A stretch of DNA of 64,000 nt from Candidatus Eiseniibacteriota bacterium (GCA_029262235.1 JAJCZU010000002.1:992001-1056000); one strand, 5' to 3'. Positions 17,377 through 26,225 are shown, counted from the stretch's first letter. Numbers and translations are program-made. Notes: generated by a model from the sequence alone, not told the origin.

Positions 17377-18419
17377 TGGCTCCGCCCATCGGAACGGTCA
17401 TCTGCACGGGGATCAGCGAAACGGGGCGCCTTCCGTTTCTCGAAGAAGTAGCCGAGGAGGGAAGACGGCGCGGGCACGAAGTCGCCGTGTTCGACGTCGG
17501 CCGCCGCCTGCTTCGGAAAGCGCGCGCTCTCGGCATTCCTTATCGCGATGAAAAGATTCTCGACGCGCCCGAGGCGATGCTGAAGACTCTGCGCGCCGCC
17601 GTGCTCGAAGAGATCCTCAAGGAAATCTCTCCCGACAAGCTGAACCTGATCTCACTGCACGCCTGTTTCAAATGGCATGGCGTTCTGATGGCGGGGTTCG
17701 ACCCGTACTATCTGAATCTGCTGAAGCCGCGCGCGTTCCTTTCGCTTGTCGATGATCTGAAAGAGATCAAGGAGCGGATGTCGAACAGCGTGCAATGGAA
17801 GGGACGGATGTCGACGCGCGACATCGTCGAGTGGCAGAACGAGGAAACGTTCGTCACGCAGACCATGGCATCGTTCATGAACCTGCCGTTCTTCATGGTG
17901 CCGCGCGCACAGCCGCCTTCTTCCGTCTGGAATCTCGTGAGCCGTCCGGATCAGCCGAAGGCCTATCTTTCGTATCCTATCAGCGCCCTTTACAATGAAG
18001 GCTCGCCGGCAAGCCCGGAGGAGTTCTTCGAAGAGATCGGCGAGTTCAAAAAATTCACCGATGACTTTCTCGTCGTCTTCGATCCGATGAGCATCAAGGA
18101 TCTGGACGGCGATCCGTCGGCGTCGCTCGACCCGGAGTTCGATCTGCTGAAGAAGGTCACGGTGTGGCGCGACTATCAGTTCATCAAGCAGGTCGATTTT
18201 CTGATCGTATACAACCCGTACGGATTCGATTCGCCCGGCGTGAACGACGAAGTGCTGTACGGCTTTTCGCATAACCGCGATGTGTACCTCTATTATAAGT
18301 CGCCGAAACGGTCCCCGTTTCTCGAGAACAAGGTGACCAGGATCTTCGACAACACGGACGAGCTGAAGGAATTTCTGCGTTCGCGCTACGGAGGCCGTGG
18401 CGGTGGCGAGCAGTCATGA
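17376..18419 (+). CDS. Nucleoside 2-deoxyribosyltransferase-like protein with degenerate P-loop-like N-terminus
   Basis: A 347-residue protein I do not recognise as a named family. The N-terminus (VICTGISETGRLPFLEEV) looks like the first strand and loop of an adenylate-kinase-type P-loop domain that has lost the GK(S/T). The C-terminus from about residue 270 (VDFLIVYNPYGFDSPG, then EVLYGFSHNRDVYLYY) resembles nucleoside deoxyribosyltransferase-like folds. The start overlaps the previous stop (TGATG). The operon context makes a nucleoside or nucleotide substrate likely. Activity is untested. Confidence 0.55.
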   Translation: MAPPIGTVICTGISETGRLPFLEEVAEEGRRRGHEVAVFDVGRRLLRKARALGIPYRDEKILDAPEAMLKTLRAAVLEEILKEISPDKLNLISLHACFKWHGVLMAGFDPYYLNLLKPRAFLSLVDDLKEIKERMSNSVQWKGRMSTRDIVEWQNEETFVTQTMASFMNLPFFMVPRAQPPSSVWNLVSRPDQPKAYLSYPISALYNEGSPASPEEFFEEIGEFKKFTDDFLVVFDPMSIKDLDGDPSASLDPEFDLLKKVTVWRDYQFIKQVDFLIVYNPYGFDSPGVNDEVLYGFSHNRDVYLYYKSPKRSPFLENKVTRIFDNTDELKEFLRSRYGGRGGGEQS

Positions 18420-19198
18420 CGAAGCCCGCCGCTGAGCTGATCGGCGTCGTCCACCTCGAAGCGCTTCCGGGTGCGCCGCGCAATCGTTTCAGCATCGAAG
18501 AGATTGAAGCGCTCGCCGTGCGCGATGCCGAAGCGTGGGAAACGGGAGGGGCCGACCGTGTTCTGATCGAGAACTTCGGCGACACGCCGTTCTTTCCCGG
18601 GCGCGTGCCCCCCGAGACCGTGGCCGCCATGAGTCGCATCGGGGTCGCCGTCGGGCGGGCGATCGGACTCCGCATCGGATTCAATGTGCTTCGAAACGAC
18701 GCGGAAGCCGCGCTCGCACTCTGCGAGGCATGCGGCGGCAGCTTCCTGCGCGTCAACGTACTGACCCACGCCTATGTAACCGACCAGGGAATCCTGAGCG
18801 GACGTGCCCATCTGCTGGCACGGAAACGGAAAGAACTCGGCTCGACCGCCACAATCTTCGCCGACATCCTCGTGAAGCACGCCGCGCCTCTGGCGCCCCT
18901 CGACATCGCGCCCGCCGCGCGCGACCTTCTCGCAAGGGGAGGGGCCGACGCGCTGATCATCACGGGCACGGGCACCGGCCAGCCGACCGATCCCGCTTTT
19001 GCGCGCACGGTGCGGGACGCGATCGGTCCTGCCGAAAAACTTTATGTCGGAAGCGGTACGACGCCGGATACCGCGGGCGCCCTGCTTCCGTTCGTCGACG
19101 GCTTCATCGTGGGAACATACGCAAAACGCGATGCCCGCGTGGACAGCGACCGCGTGCGTGCGATTGCGCGCGCGCTCGTCCCCGCGAGGGCATCGTGA
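18416..19198 (+). CDS. BtpA/SgcQ-family TIM-barrel protein
   Basis: A 260-residue protein with the BtpA family pattern: IGVVHLEALPGAPR at the start, DRVLIENFGDTPFF, FNVLRNDAEAALAL and, near the end, YVGSGTTPDTAG. BtpA was first tied to photosystem I stability in cyanobacteria. Most bacterial members have no assigned reaction and are found near sugar or nucleoside genes. It overlaps its neighbours by 4 bases on each side and lies directly before phosphopentomutase, so a step on a phosphosugar or a free base is plausible. Not proven. Confidence 0.85.
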   Translation: MTKPAAELIGVVHLEALPGAPRNRFSIEEIEALAVRDAEAWETGGADRVLIENFGDTPFFPGRVPPETVAAMSRIGVAVGRAIGLRIGFNVLRNDAEAALALCEACGGSFLRVNVLTHAYVTDQGILSGRAHLLARKRKELGSTATIFADILVKHAAPLAPLDIAPAARDLLARGGADALIITGTGTGQPTDPAFARTVRDAIGPAEKLYVGSGTTPDTAGALLPFVDGFIVGTYAKRDARVDSDRVRAIARALVPARAS

Positions 19199-20385
19199 GC
19201 AGCGCGCGTGACACGAACCTGCGGCGGGCCGTGCTCGTGATTCTCGACGGCGTGGGGATCGGGAACGCCCCCGACGCCGGCGCGTGGGGGGACGAGAACG
19301 CCAACACGTTGCTCCATGTCGCCGAAACATCCGGTCCGCTGCATGCGCCGAACCTCACCCGGCTCGGTCTCGGCAACGTGATCGCGTGTCCCGGAATCGC
19401 CCCTTCGCCCTCGCCCGCGCTCGCCTACGGACGCATGCGGGAGCGCGCCATGGGGAAGGACACGACCGCCGGACACTGGGAGATTGCGGGCGTTACGCTC
19501 GCGGAACCGTTTCCCGTTTTTCCCGATGGTTTTCCGCCGGCCGTCATGGCGCCGTTCGAGGAACGGATCGGCCGCGGCACGCTCGCCAATATCGCTTCGT
19601 CCGGCACGGTCGTGCTCGATGACTTCGGGGAAGAGCACGTCGCGACAGGGAACCCGATCGTGTATACGTCGGCCGACTCCGTGTTTCAAATCGCGGCCCA
19701 CGAAGACGTCATCCCCGTCGAAACGCTCTACGAGCATTGCGAGATCGCGCGCGCGATTCTCCAGAACGAATTTGCTGTGGCACGCGTCATCGCGCGCCCG
19801 TTCGTCGGAACACCGGGGTCGTGGAAACGAACCGCGAATCGCCGCGATTTTTCTCTTCCGCCGTTTCAGAAGAACGTGTTCGAGTCGATCGAAGAAGCCG
19901 GCTGGCCGGTTCACGGAATCGGCAAGATCCACGACATCTTCACCGGCAAAGGGATCGGGCGGTCGACGAAGGCGGGAACCAACGAGGAGGGGATCGCCGT
20001 ACTGCTTGCCCTTCTCGATCGGCAGGAGCCGGGCGTGCTGTTCGTGAACCTGAACGACTTCGATTCCAAGTGGGGGCACAGAAACGACCCCGAGTCGTTC
20101 GCGCGCGGCCTCGAGCGATTCGACGAAGCGATTCCCGGCATTCTGAGCCGCCTGGGCGATCGCGATCTGCTCATGATCACGGCCGATCACGGCAACGACC
20201 CGACGACGCCGGGTACGGATCATTCCCGGGAGCTCGTTCCCCTGCTCGTAAGCGGGCCGGGGTTTGCGCCGCGTGATCTCGGAACGCGCGATACCTTCGC
20301 CGACGCCGGACAGACGATCGCGCACCATTTCGGCGTCACGCACGACGGCCCCGGCGTTCCGATGCAAAGTGAGGGTTCCAGCTGA
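19195..20385 (+). CDS. deoB: Phosphopentomutase
   Basis: A 396-residue alkaline-phosphatase-superfamily mutase that converts (deoxy)ribose 1-phosphate to the 5-phosphate. Visible motifs are LVILDGVGIGNAPDA with metal ligands, GKDTTAGHWE with the phospho-acceptor Thr, FVNLNDFDSKWGHRND and MITADHGNDPTTPGTDHSRE. The GTG at 19195 overlaps the BtpA stop; a longer in-frame reading begins at 18535 but lies inside btpA. It links both phosphorylases to DeoC (deoxyribose) and RpiB (ribose). Confidence 0.96.
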   Translation: MSSARDTNLRRAVLVILDGVGIGNAPDAGAWGDENANTLLHVAETSGPLHAPNLTRLGLGNVIACPGIAPSPSPALAYGRMRERAMGKDTTAGHWEIAGVTLAEPFPVFPDGFPPAVMAPFEERIGRGTLANIASSGTVVLDDFGEEHVATGNPIVYTSADSVFQIAAHEDVIPVETLYEHCEIARAILQNEFAVARVIARPFVGTPGSWKRTANRRDFSLPPFQKNVFESIEEAGWPVHGIGKIHDIFTGKGIGRSTKAGTNEEGIAVLLALLDRQEPGVLFVNLNDFDSKWGHRNDPESFARGLERFDEAIPGILSRLGDRDLLMITADHGNDPTTPGTDHSRELVPLLVSGPGFAPRDLGTRDTFADAGQTIAHHFGVTHDGPGVPMQSEGSS

Positions 20386-21464
20386 TGCGTGCCCTGCGCA
20401 CGATTTTCGCCTTCTGCTCCCGGCACCTCGTCATTCCCGTTCATCTTCTGCTCTGCTTCGCGCTGGCCGGGTGCACCGGCCGCGCGCCCGAGCGTTCCGC
20501 TTCGGCCGAAGCGGAACCGCCTCGCATGATCACGCGTTACGCCGAGGCGATGAGCACGACGATCGAAGTCACCCTTCCCGCTTCGGAGAACGCACGCGTG
20601 CATGCCGACAGCGTGTTCGCACTCTTTCGTTCGATCGAAACGCGCATGAGCGAATGGCGACCGGGCTCGCCGCTCACGGCGGTGAACGAGGCCGCCGGGA
20701 AGGGAGGCCAGACCCTGCCGCCGGATCTTCTGGCCGTCATCGAGAAGGGGATCGAAATCGGCCGGATGACGGGGGGCGCATTCGACATTACATGGGCCGC
20801 GCTCTGGGGGCTCTGGGACTTCAAGGCAGAAGCGCCGGTTCCGCCCGCGATTGCAGAGCGCAGGGCGCGCGCGAGGCTCGTCGATTACAGGAAGGTAAAC
20901 GTCGACCGGGAACGCTCGTTCGTTTCACTCCCCGAAGCCGGCATGAAGATCGGACTGGGCGGCATTGCGAAGGGGCACGCGCTCGACGAATCCGCTCGCT
21001 ACCTGCGCAAGCAGGGGGTCGAGACGTTTCTCCTCTCCGCCGGCGGCCAGGTTTACGCCGGAGGACGAAAAGGGGACGGCTCCCGCTGGTCGATCGGCGT
21101 GCGCGATCCCCGCGGCGCCGCCGACGACTTCTTCGCCATCATCGATCTCGAGGACCGATCCCTTTCGACGAGCGGCGACTACGAGTCCTACTTCGAATAC
21201 GAGGGCGTCCGGTACCACCACATCCTCGATCCACGAAGCGGCGACCCGGCGCGCGGCCTTCGCGGCGCGACGGTGCTCGCAGAGGAAGCGACGCTTGCCG
21301 ATGCGCTTTCGACCGCACTCATGGTCATGGGTCGCGACGAAGCGCTCGATCTCGTCGAACGCCTTTCCGGAGTCGAGGCGCTTGTCGTTGACGACTCGGC
21401 GCGGGTCTACTCGACGAGCGGACTCGCAGACGTGCTGCGGATCGTGCACAAGCCCGCTCCTTGA
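20385..21464 (+). CDS. apbE: FAD:protein FMN transferase, lipoprotein
   Basis: A 359-residue ApbE-family protein that attaches FMN to Thr/Ser of target redox proteins outside the cytoplasm. The lipobox is LCFALAGC near residue 28. Family motifs are MSTTIEVT, a segment GGAFDITWAALWGLWDF, KIGLGGIAKGHALDE and YHHILDPRSGDPARG near the end. It is last in the nucleoside operon (TGATG overlap with deoB). Its flavinylated partner is not seen in the window. ApbE usually serves Rnf, Nqr or extracellular flavoprotein systems, so the placement is odd. Confidence 0.92.
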   Translation: MRALRTIFAFCSRHLVIPVHLLLCFALAGCTGRAPERSASAEAEPPRMITRYAEAMSTTIEVTLPASENARVHADSVFALFRSIETRMSEWRPGSPLTAVNEAAGKGGQTLPPDLLAVIEKGIEIGRMTGGAFDITWAALWGLWDFKAEAPVPPAIAERRARARLVDYRKVNVDRERSFVSLPEAGMKIGLGGIAKGHALDESARYLRKQGVETFLLSAGGQVYAGGRKGDGSRWSIGVRDPRGAADDFFAIIDLEDRSLSTSGDYESYFEYEGVRYHHILDPRSGDPARGLRGATVLAEEATLADALSTALMVMGRDEALDLVERLSGVEALVVDDSARVYSTSGLADVLRIVHKPAP

Positions 21465-21536
21465 TCGAAGAAGTGACCGAATGCTGGAGGAGGGAACGAC
21501 AGCATGAGGGAGGGAACGACGGGCGATGAGACGTGT

Positions 21537-22184
21537 TCAGTCGCTTTCGTCGTTTGATGCCAGCGCGGAAAGGATCGCCGACTTCACCATGCGGATTGCC
21601 GCAGGATTGTGCCCCCCCTGAGGCACGATCACATCGGCATGCTTCTTCGACGCCGAAACGTAACGAAGATGCATGGGTTTCACTTTCGTCATGTAGTCTT
21701 CACAGATCACTTCGAACGAGCCGGGATCGCTCGCAAGCTTCGTCTTCATTCGCCGCAGAAAACGCAGATCCGAGTCCGCGTCGATATAGATTTTGACGTC
21801 GAGCAGCTCGCGTATGCTTTCCGTCGCCAGCACGAGAATCCCGGCGACGAGAACGACGCGCTTCGGCTCGAGGCGATCGGGGCTTTCGATCCGGCGGCAT
21901 TCGTCACGGCTGTAGGAGTAATGAGGGACCGGCTTCCCGCTGCGCAGCGCTTCCAGGTGCAGGGCCATGCGATCGAAGTCGATCGAGTCGGGATGATCGA
22001 AGTTGATCGCGCGCCGCTCCTCTTCGGGAAGCCCGGAACGGTCGTAGTAATACGACTCTTCGGGAAGAATCAGGGCCTGATCGTCACCGAGCTCTTTCGC
22101 GATACGCTTGACGAAAGTCGTTTTGCCCGCGCTCGCCCCCCCGGCGATTCCGACCAGCAGTGAGGTTCCTCGTGCAGCGTTCAT
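21537..22184 (-). CDS. udk: Uridine kinase-like nucleoside kinase
   Basis: A 215-residue P-loop kinase with Walker A GGASAGKTT, the INFDHPDSIDFD motif and YSYSRDECRR, all typical of uridine kinase/phosphoribulokinase-family proteins. It should phosphorylate uridine or cytidine to the monophosphate. ATG 22184 is chosen to give the usual short N-terminus before the P-loop. It runs opposite to the operon and converges with apbE. Phosphoribulokinase is an alternative within the family, but the length and motifs fit uridine kinase better. Confidence 0.87.
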   Translation of the reverse strand: MNAARGTSLLVGIAGGASAGKTTFVKRIAKELGDDQALILPEESYYYDRSGLPEEERRAINFDHPDSIDFDRMALHLEALRSGKPVPHYSYSRDECRRIESPDRLEPKRVVLVAGILVLATESIRELLDVKIYIDADSDLRFLRRMKTKLASDPGSFEVICEDYMTKVKPMHLRYVSASKKHADVIVPQGGHNPAAIRMVKSAILSALASNDESD

Positions 22185-22236
22185 AGCCGAACCAATAGCA
22201 TGGGGCGGTTCGTTCGCACAAGGGAACCCTTTCAAC

Positions 22237-22266
22237 TTGCGGCTCCGCCGCCCCCTTTGCTACCAT
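22237..22266 (+). promoter_or_regulatory. Sigma70-type promoter before thymidine kinase
   Basis: TTGCGG at 22237-22242 and TACCAT at 22261-22266, spacing 18. The leader would be about 45 bases and contains AAAGGAG 8 bases before the TTG start. Confidence 0.45.
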
Positions 22267-22317
22267 GCAGCCCGACCGCAAAAACGCCGCCCATCCGAGA
22301 GTAAAGGAGCCGTCCGC

Positions 22318-22908
22318 TTGGATCTGATCTCATCCCGACCCGGAACACTCGAAGTCATCGCCGGCTGCATGTTCAGCGGCAAAAGCGAAGAACTCATCCG
22401 GCGACTGCGCCGCGCCGTATACGCGAAACTCGAAGTGCAGGCTTTCAAACCCGCGGTCGACGACCGATGGGACGGGGAGAAGAAGGGGGAGATCCGCTCT
22501 CACGACGCCCGACGGATAGCGAGCGTAACGGTGCAGTCGGCGAGAGATATCGAAGCCTTGATCGAACCGGGCACGTCCGTTGTCGGAATCGATGAAGCCC
22601 AGTTTTTCGACTCGTATGTCGTGGAGCTCTGCAACGCGCTTTCGCTGCGCGGCATGCGCGTCATCGCCGCCGGTCTCGACCTCGACTACCTCGGCAATCC
22701 GTTCGACCCCATGCCGCAACTCATGGCGACGGCCGATCAGGTCACGAAAGTGCTCGCCGTCTGCATGCAGTGCGGGGGACCCGGCAGCCGTTCGCAGCGT
22801 CTCGTGCGCTCGGACGAGCGCGTGCTGATCGGTGACGAGTCGATCTACGAACCGCGCTGCCGCCACTGTTTCGCTCCTGGCGAAGTCGACGTCGCCAAAG
22901 TCTCGTGA
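22318..22908 (+). CDS. tdk: Thymidine kinase (type II)
   Basis: A 196-residue kinase making dTMP from thymidine. The P-loop GCMFSGKSEEL, the Asp/Glu Walker B GIDEAQFFD, the lasso region (YLGNPFDPMPQLMA) and four zinc cysteines (CMQCGG and CRHC) are all present. A TTG start at 22318 is chosen because AAAGGAG lies 8 bases upstream and the P-loop is then at the usual distance. It is coupled to rpiB by a GTGA overlap. It competes with DeoA for thymidine, offering salvage instead of catabolism. Confidence 0.94.
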   Translation: MDLISSRPGTLEVIAGCMFSGKSEELIRRLRRAVYAKLEVQAFKPAVDDRWDGEKKGEIRSHDARRIASVTVQSARDIEALIEPGTSVVGIDEAQFFDSYVVELCNALSLRGMRVIAAGLDLDYLGNPFDPMPQLMATADQVTKVLAVCMQCGGPGSRSQRLVRSDERVLIGDESIYEPRCRHCFAPGEVDVAKVS

Positions 22909-23384
22909 ACCCCGGCGCCCAGACGGTCGCGATCGGGGCGGATCACGGCGGCTTCCGTATGAAAGAAGCTCTGATCCGCTACCTCGAGGAAGAACTCGGC
23001 GCCCGCGTGATCGACTGCGGCGCATTTTCGACGAATCCCGTAGACTATCCGGATATTGCGGAGGCGGTCGCGCGCAAAGTGGCCGAAGGCACGGCTACAC
23101 GCGGCATCGCGATCGACGGCGCGGGCATCGGCTCGTGCATGGCGGCCAACAGAATCGCGGGCGCACGGGCCGCCGTATGTCATGACGACCGTTCGGCCAG
23201 GAACAGTCGCGAACACAACGACGCGAACGTGCTCTGCCTGGGGGCCGGTCTCGTGCCGGTCGGCCAGGCGCGGCGTATCGTAAGGATCTGGCTGTCCGAA
23301 CCGTTCGGGGGAGGCAGGCACCAGAAGCGTGTCGACAAGATCACGCGTCTCGAATCCGCACCCGGCGGAAGACCCGCAGGCTGA
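22905..23384 (+). CDS. rpiB: Ribose-5-phosphate isomerase B
   Basis: A 159-residue RpiB/LacAB-family isomerase converting ribose 5-phosphate to ribulose 5-phosphate. Motifs are AIGADHGGFRMKE at the N-terminus, the catalytic Cys in a variant GIAIDGAGIGSCMAANR (usual motif GxxxCGTGxG is changed; a Cys follows the glycines), and HNDANVLCLGAG. No clear encapsulation peptide is visible. Published BMC types that use sugar phosphates pair RpiB with DERA, so this gene probably brings ribose 5-phosphate from DeoB towards the pentose pathway. Confidence 0.88.
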   Translation: MNPGAQTVAIGADHGGFRMKEALIRYLEEELGARVIDCGAFSTNPVDYPDIAEAVARKVAEGTATRGIAIDGAGIGSCMAANRIAGARAAVCHDDRSARNSREHNDANVLCLGAGLVPVGQARRIVRIWLSEPFGGGRHQKRVDKITRLESAPGGRPAG

Positions 23385-23409
23385 GACGCCCCGGGCAGGG
23401 AGAATCACC

Positions 23410-24549
23410 ATGGCAAAACGAACGACACGGCGCTATAACCAGGCGGACGAGTGGAAGGAGTTTTCCACTTCGTACTTGAAGCGTTTTCCGAAAGCGGATC
23501 TGCACGTTCATCTCGACGGCTCCATTCGCGTCAACACGCTCTGGCAGCTCGCCAAAACACAGGGCGTCAAGCTCGGCGCGTCGTCCGCACAGGAACTGAA
23601 GAAGAAGGTCGTAGTCGACGCCAAGGTGAAGAACCTGGCGGACTACCTCAAGTCCTTCGATATCACGCTGCGCGTTCTCCAGACATTCGAAGCGCTTGCG
23701 CGCGTCTCGTATGAACTCGCCGAAGACGCCGCGAAGGAGAACGTGCGCTACATGGAAGTGCGCTACTCGCCGCTTCTGCACCTCGCCAGCGGGCTCACGA
23801 TTCAGGACACGGTCGATGCCGTGCTTACGGGGCTGCACAAGGCCGAGTCGAAGTACCGGATCAAGACCGGCATCATCCTCTGCGGCATGCGCCATCTCTC
23901 CGCCAAACGCTCGCTCGAACTCGCGGACGCCGCCGTTGCGAACATGGGCGAGGGCGTCGTCGCGTTCGACCTTGCGGGGCAGGAGAAGGACTACCCGGCG
24001 AAGAAGCACAGAGAGGCTTTCTACCGGGTCTTGAACGCGAACCAGAACGTTACGGTGCACGCAGGGGAAGCGTTCGGCCCCGCAAGCATTCATCAGGCGC
24101 TCCACTACTGCGGGGCGCACCGGATCGGGCACGGAACGCGGCTGCTCGAAGACGCTTCGCTCATGGACTACGTGCGCGACCATCGGATCCCGCTCGAGAT
24201 CTGCCTGACTTCGAACGTCCAGACCCGGGTCGTCGAACGCCTCCAGGATCATCCGTTCCGGCAGTACCTCGACTACAACCTGCGCGTCACGCTGAACACG
24301 GACAGCAGGCTCGTTTCCAACACGAACGTCACCCGCGAGCTCTATCGGGCGTGTCGTACGTTCCGTCTCAACCACTACGAACTGCGCCAGACTCTGCTGA
24401 ACGGATTCCGCAGCGCCTTTCTTCCGTACCAGGAGAAAGTCGTGCTGATCCGCGACAGCCTGCGGGAGATCGACGCCATACTCGGCGAAACTTTCCCGAT
24501 GGACGACCTCGTCGTACTGCAGGACTGGCGTTCGCTCGAACATCACTAG
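23410..24549 (+). CDS. add: Adenosine deaminase
   Basis: A 379-residue zinc deaminase turning (deoxy)adenosine to (deoxy)inosine. The zinc ligands and catalytic residues appear in KADLHVHLDGSIR, VTVHAGEAFGPASIH with CGAHRIGHGTRL, and LNTDSRLVSNTNVTREL. It has about 25 extra N-terminal residues before the first motif. Start ATG 23410 follows AGGGAGA. It feeds inosine to the purine phosphorylase at 25317. It is the third gene of a tdk-rpiB-add-P-loop string. Confidence 0.94.
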   Translation: MAKRTTRRYNQADEWKEFSTSYLKRFPKADLHVHLDGSIRVNTLWQLAKTQGVKLGASSAQELKKKVVVDAKVKNLADYLKSFDITLRVLQTFEALARVSYELAEDAAKENVRYMEVRYSPLLHLASGLTIQDTVDAVLTGLHKAESKYRIKTGIILCGMRHLSAKRSLELADAAVANMGEGVVAFDLAGQEKDYPAKKHREAFYRVLNANQNVTVHAGEAFGPASIHQALHYCGAHRIGHGTRLLEDASLMDYVRDHRIPLEICLTSNVQTRVVERLQDHPFRQYLDYNLRVTLNTDSRLVSNTNVTRELYRACRTFRLNHYELRQTLLNGFRSAFLPYQEKVVLIRDSLREIDAILGETFPMDDLVVLQDWRSLEHH

Positions 24550-24593
24550 CACGCAATCAGTAATCAATCAGCACTCACGGGAGACCATCACGA

Positions 24594-25313
24594 ATGAGCA
24601 AGAATCAATTCGACGTCATCATCCTGAACGGACGCCCGGCCGCCGGGAAATCCGAAGTCATCGACTATCTCAAAAGCGTTCCCGTGAACGAGCGCCTCGA
24701 GCGGTTTCACATCGGTGAGTTCGAAGAGCTCGACGACTTCCCCGTGCTCTGGGAGCGGTTTCTCGATGACGATATTCTGCAGAAGCACGGCCAGGAACGC
24801 ATGTTCACGGACGACCAGTACTACTTCAAAGATCATTTCCTCTGGAACTTCTTCATCCTGAAGCTGGCGGCGGCCTATGCCGAGATCAAGACGCAGAACC
24901 CCGACTATCACAAAACGACCACGACGATCATCGAGTTCTCGCGCGGCGGCAAGAACGCTTTTGCGGAAGCGTATTCGTATCTCGGGGATGACATTTTGAA
25001 GCGGGCCGGCATCGTGTATATCGACGTGCCGTACGAAGAGTCGGTGCGCAAGAACCAGCGCCGGGCGCGCCCGGGCGAAGAGGGATCGATCCTTCACCAT
25101 TCGCTGCCGGACGACAAGATGGACTTCTACTACAAGACGAACGACTGGCATGACATCGCGCCCGACAAGCATGGTCACATCGACGTCAAAGGGCAGAAGG
25201 TGCCGTACGCGGTCTTCCCGAACATGCCCGAAGTGACGGACAAACCGGAAACGCTCGGGAAGACGCTCGAAGTGACATTGCAGAGCCTCTGGAAGCTGCG
25301 TTCCGGAAGCTGA
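24594..25313 (+). CDS. Unassigned P-loop NTPase/kinase-like protein
   Basis: A 239-residue protein with a Walker A at residues 13-21 (GRPAAGKSE) and a plausible Walker B-like IVYIDVPYEES near residue 140. It has an Arg-rich LID-like stretch (KNQRRARPGEE) and an acidic, aromatic middle. It looks like a nucleoside/nucleotide kinase-type fold but matches no family I can name. It follows add with a 44-base gap and ends 3 bases before the convergent purine phosphorylase. Given this setting a nucleoside or deoxynucleotide substrate is likely. Confidence 0.6.
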   Translation: MSKNQFDVIILNGRPAAGKSEVIDYLKSVPVNERLERFHIGEFEELDDFPVLWERFLDDDILQKHGQERMFTDDQYYFKDHFLWNFFILKLAAAYAEIKTQNPDYHKTTTTIIEFSRGGKNAFAEAYSYLGDDILKRAGIVYIDVPYEESVRKNQRRARPGEEGSILHHSLPDDKMDFYYKTNDWHDIAPDKHGHIDVKGQKVPYAVFPNMPEVTDKPETLGKTLEVTLQSLWKLRSGS

Positions 25314-25316
25314 CTT

Positions 25317-26168
25317 CTACGTCAGTTCGTCGAACCGTTTCGCGATGCGCCCGAGAAGTTCCGAGAAAGGCCCGCTCACGCGGTTCGTGGTTTCGATGAC
25401 CTCTTCGTGCGTGATCGCTTCGCCCGTCGTGCCCGCGGCCTTGTTCGAAACGCACGAGATCACGAGCACCTCGAGGCCGACCTGCGACGCCACGATCACT
25501 TCGGGCACCGTGGACATACCCGTAAGATCGGCGCCCGCCGTGCGCAGGAAACGGATCTCGGCCGGCGTCTCGTAGCTGGGCCCGGAGAGCGCGGCGTAGA
25601 TTCCCTCCTTGAGAGGGAGGCCCATCTCCTTGCCTTCTTCGAGTGCAATCGCGCGAAGGCGCTTCGAGTACGCGGTCGTCATATCGACGAAGCGCGGTTC
25701 GTCGTTGACGGGCATGTACCCGATGAGCGGATTGGTCCCCATGAAGTTCAGGTGATCCGAAACCACGACAAGATCGCCCGGCTCGAGGTCCGACCGGATG
25801 CCGCCGCTCGCGTTCGTAATCACGAAACGTTTCACGCCGAGACGCGCGAGCACGCGAATCGGCAACGTCGCTTCCGCGAGGGATCCGCCTTCGTAGTAGT
25901 GCACGCGCCCGCGCTGAAAGATCACGGGGACACCGCCGAGCTTCGCGAGGACGAGTTCGCCCGCGTGCCCCTGCACCGTCGACGGCGGGAATCCCGGGAT
26001 CTCGTCGTACGGCACCGACACGATTGTCTCGGCTCGATCCGCAAGCGGAGAGAGGCCGGATCCGAGTACGAGAGCGACAGACGGAGTCGCACGGAGTGCG
26101 GGGGCGCTCTCGCGAAATCGAACTCCCAGAAAATCAGTCGCTTCCTTGATTTGTTTCTCGAGATTCAT
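25317..26168 (-). CDS. punA: Purine-nucleoside phosphorylase (trimeric type)
   Basis: A 283-residue phosphorylase that splits (deoxy)inosine and (deoxy)guanosine to base and (deoxy)ribose 1-phosphate. The class I PNP motifs are all visible: VLGSGLSPLAD, FQRGRVHYYEGG, ITNASGGI, FMGTNPLIG, the Glu in SGPSYETPAEIR with TGMSTVPEVIVA, and CVSNKAAG. The start at 26168 follows AAGGGTGA; a longer reading to 26348 runs into the neighbouring promoter. It acts with Add (inosine supply), Hpt (base salvage) and DeoB (sugar). Confidence 0.95.
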   Translation of the reverse strand: MNLEKQIKEATDFLGVRFRESAPALRATPSVALVLGSGLSPLADRAETIVSVPYDEIPGFPPSTVQGHAGELVLAKLGGVPVIFQRGRVHYYEGGSLAEATLPIRVLARLGVKRFVITNASGGIRSDLEPGDLVVVSDHLNFMGTNPLIGYMPVNDEPRFVDMTTAYSKRLRAIALEEGKEMGLPLKEGIYAALSGPSYETPAEIRFLRTAGADLTGMSTVPEVIVASQVGLEVLVISCVSNKAAGTTGEAITHEEVIETTNRVSGPFSELLGRIAKRFDELT

Positions 26169-26196
26169 GAGGTCACCCTTCCAGACAAAGAATCGC

Positions 26197-26225
26197 TTGC
26201 CGTCATTCTGACTCGCAAGTATAGT
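26197..26225 (+). promoter_or_regulatory. Strong sigma70-type promoter of the TonB-receptor operon
   Basis: TTGCCG at 26197-26202 and TATAGT at 26220-26225, spacing 17. It gives a leader of about 95 bases to the ATG at 26328 and is divergent from punA. Confidence 0.7.
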
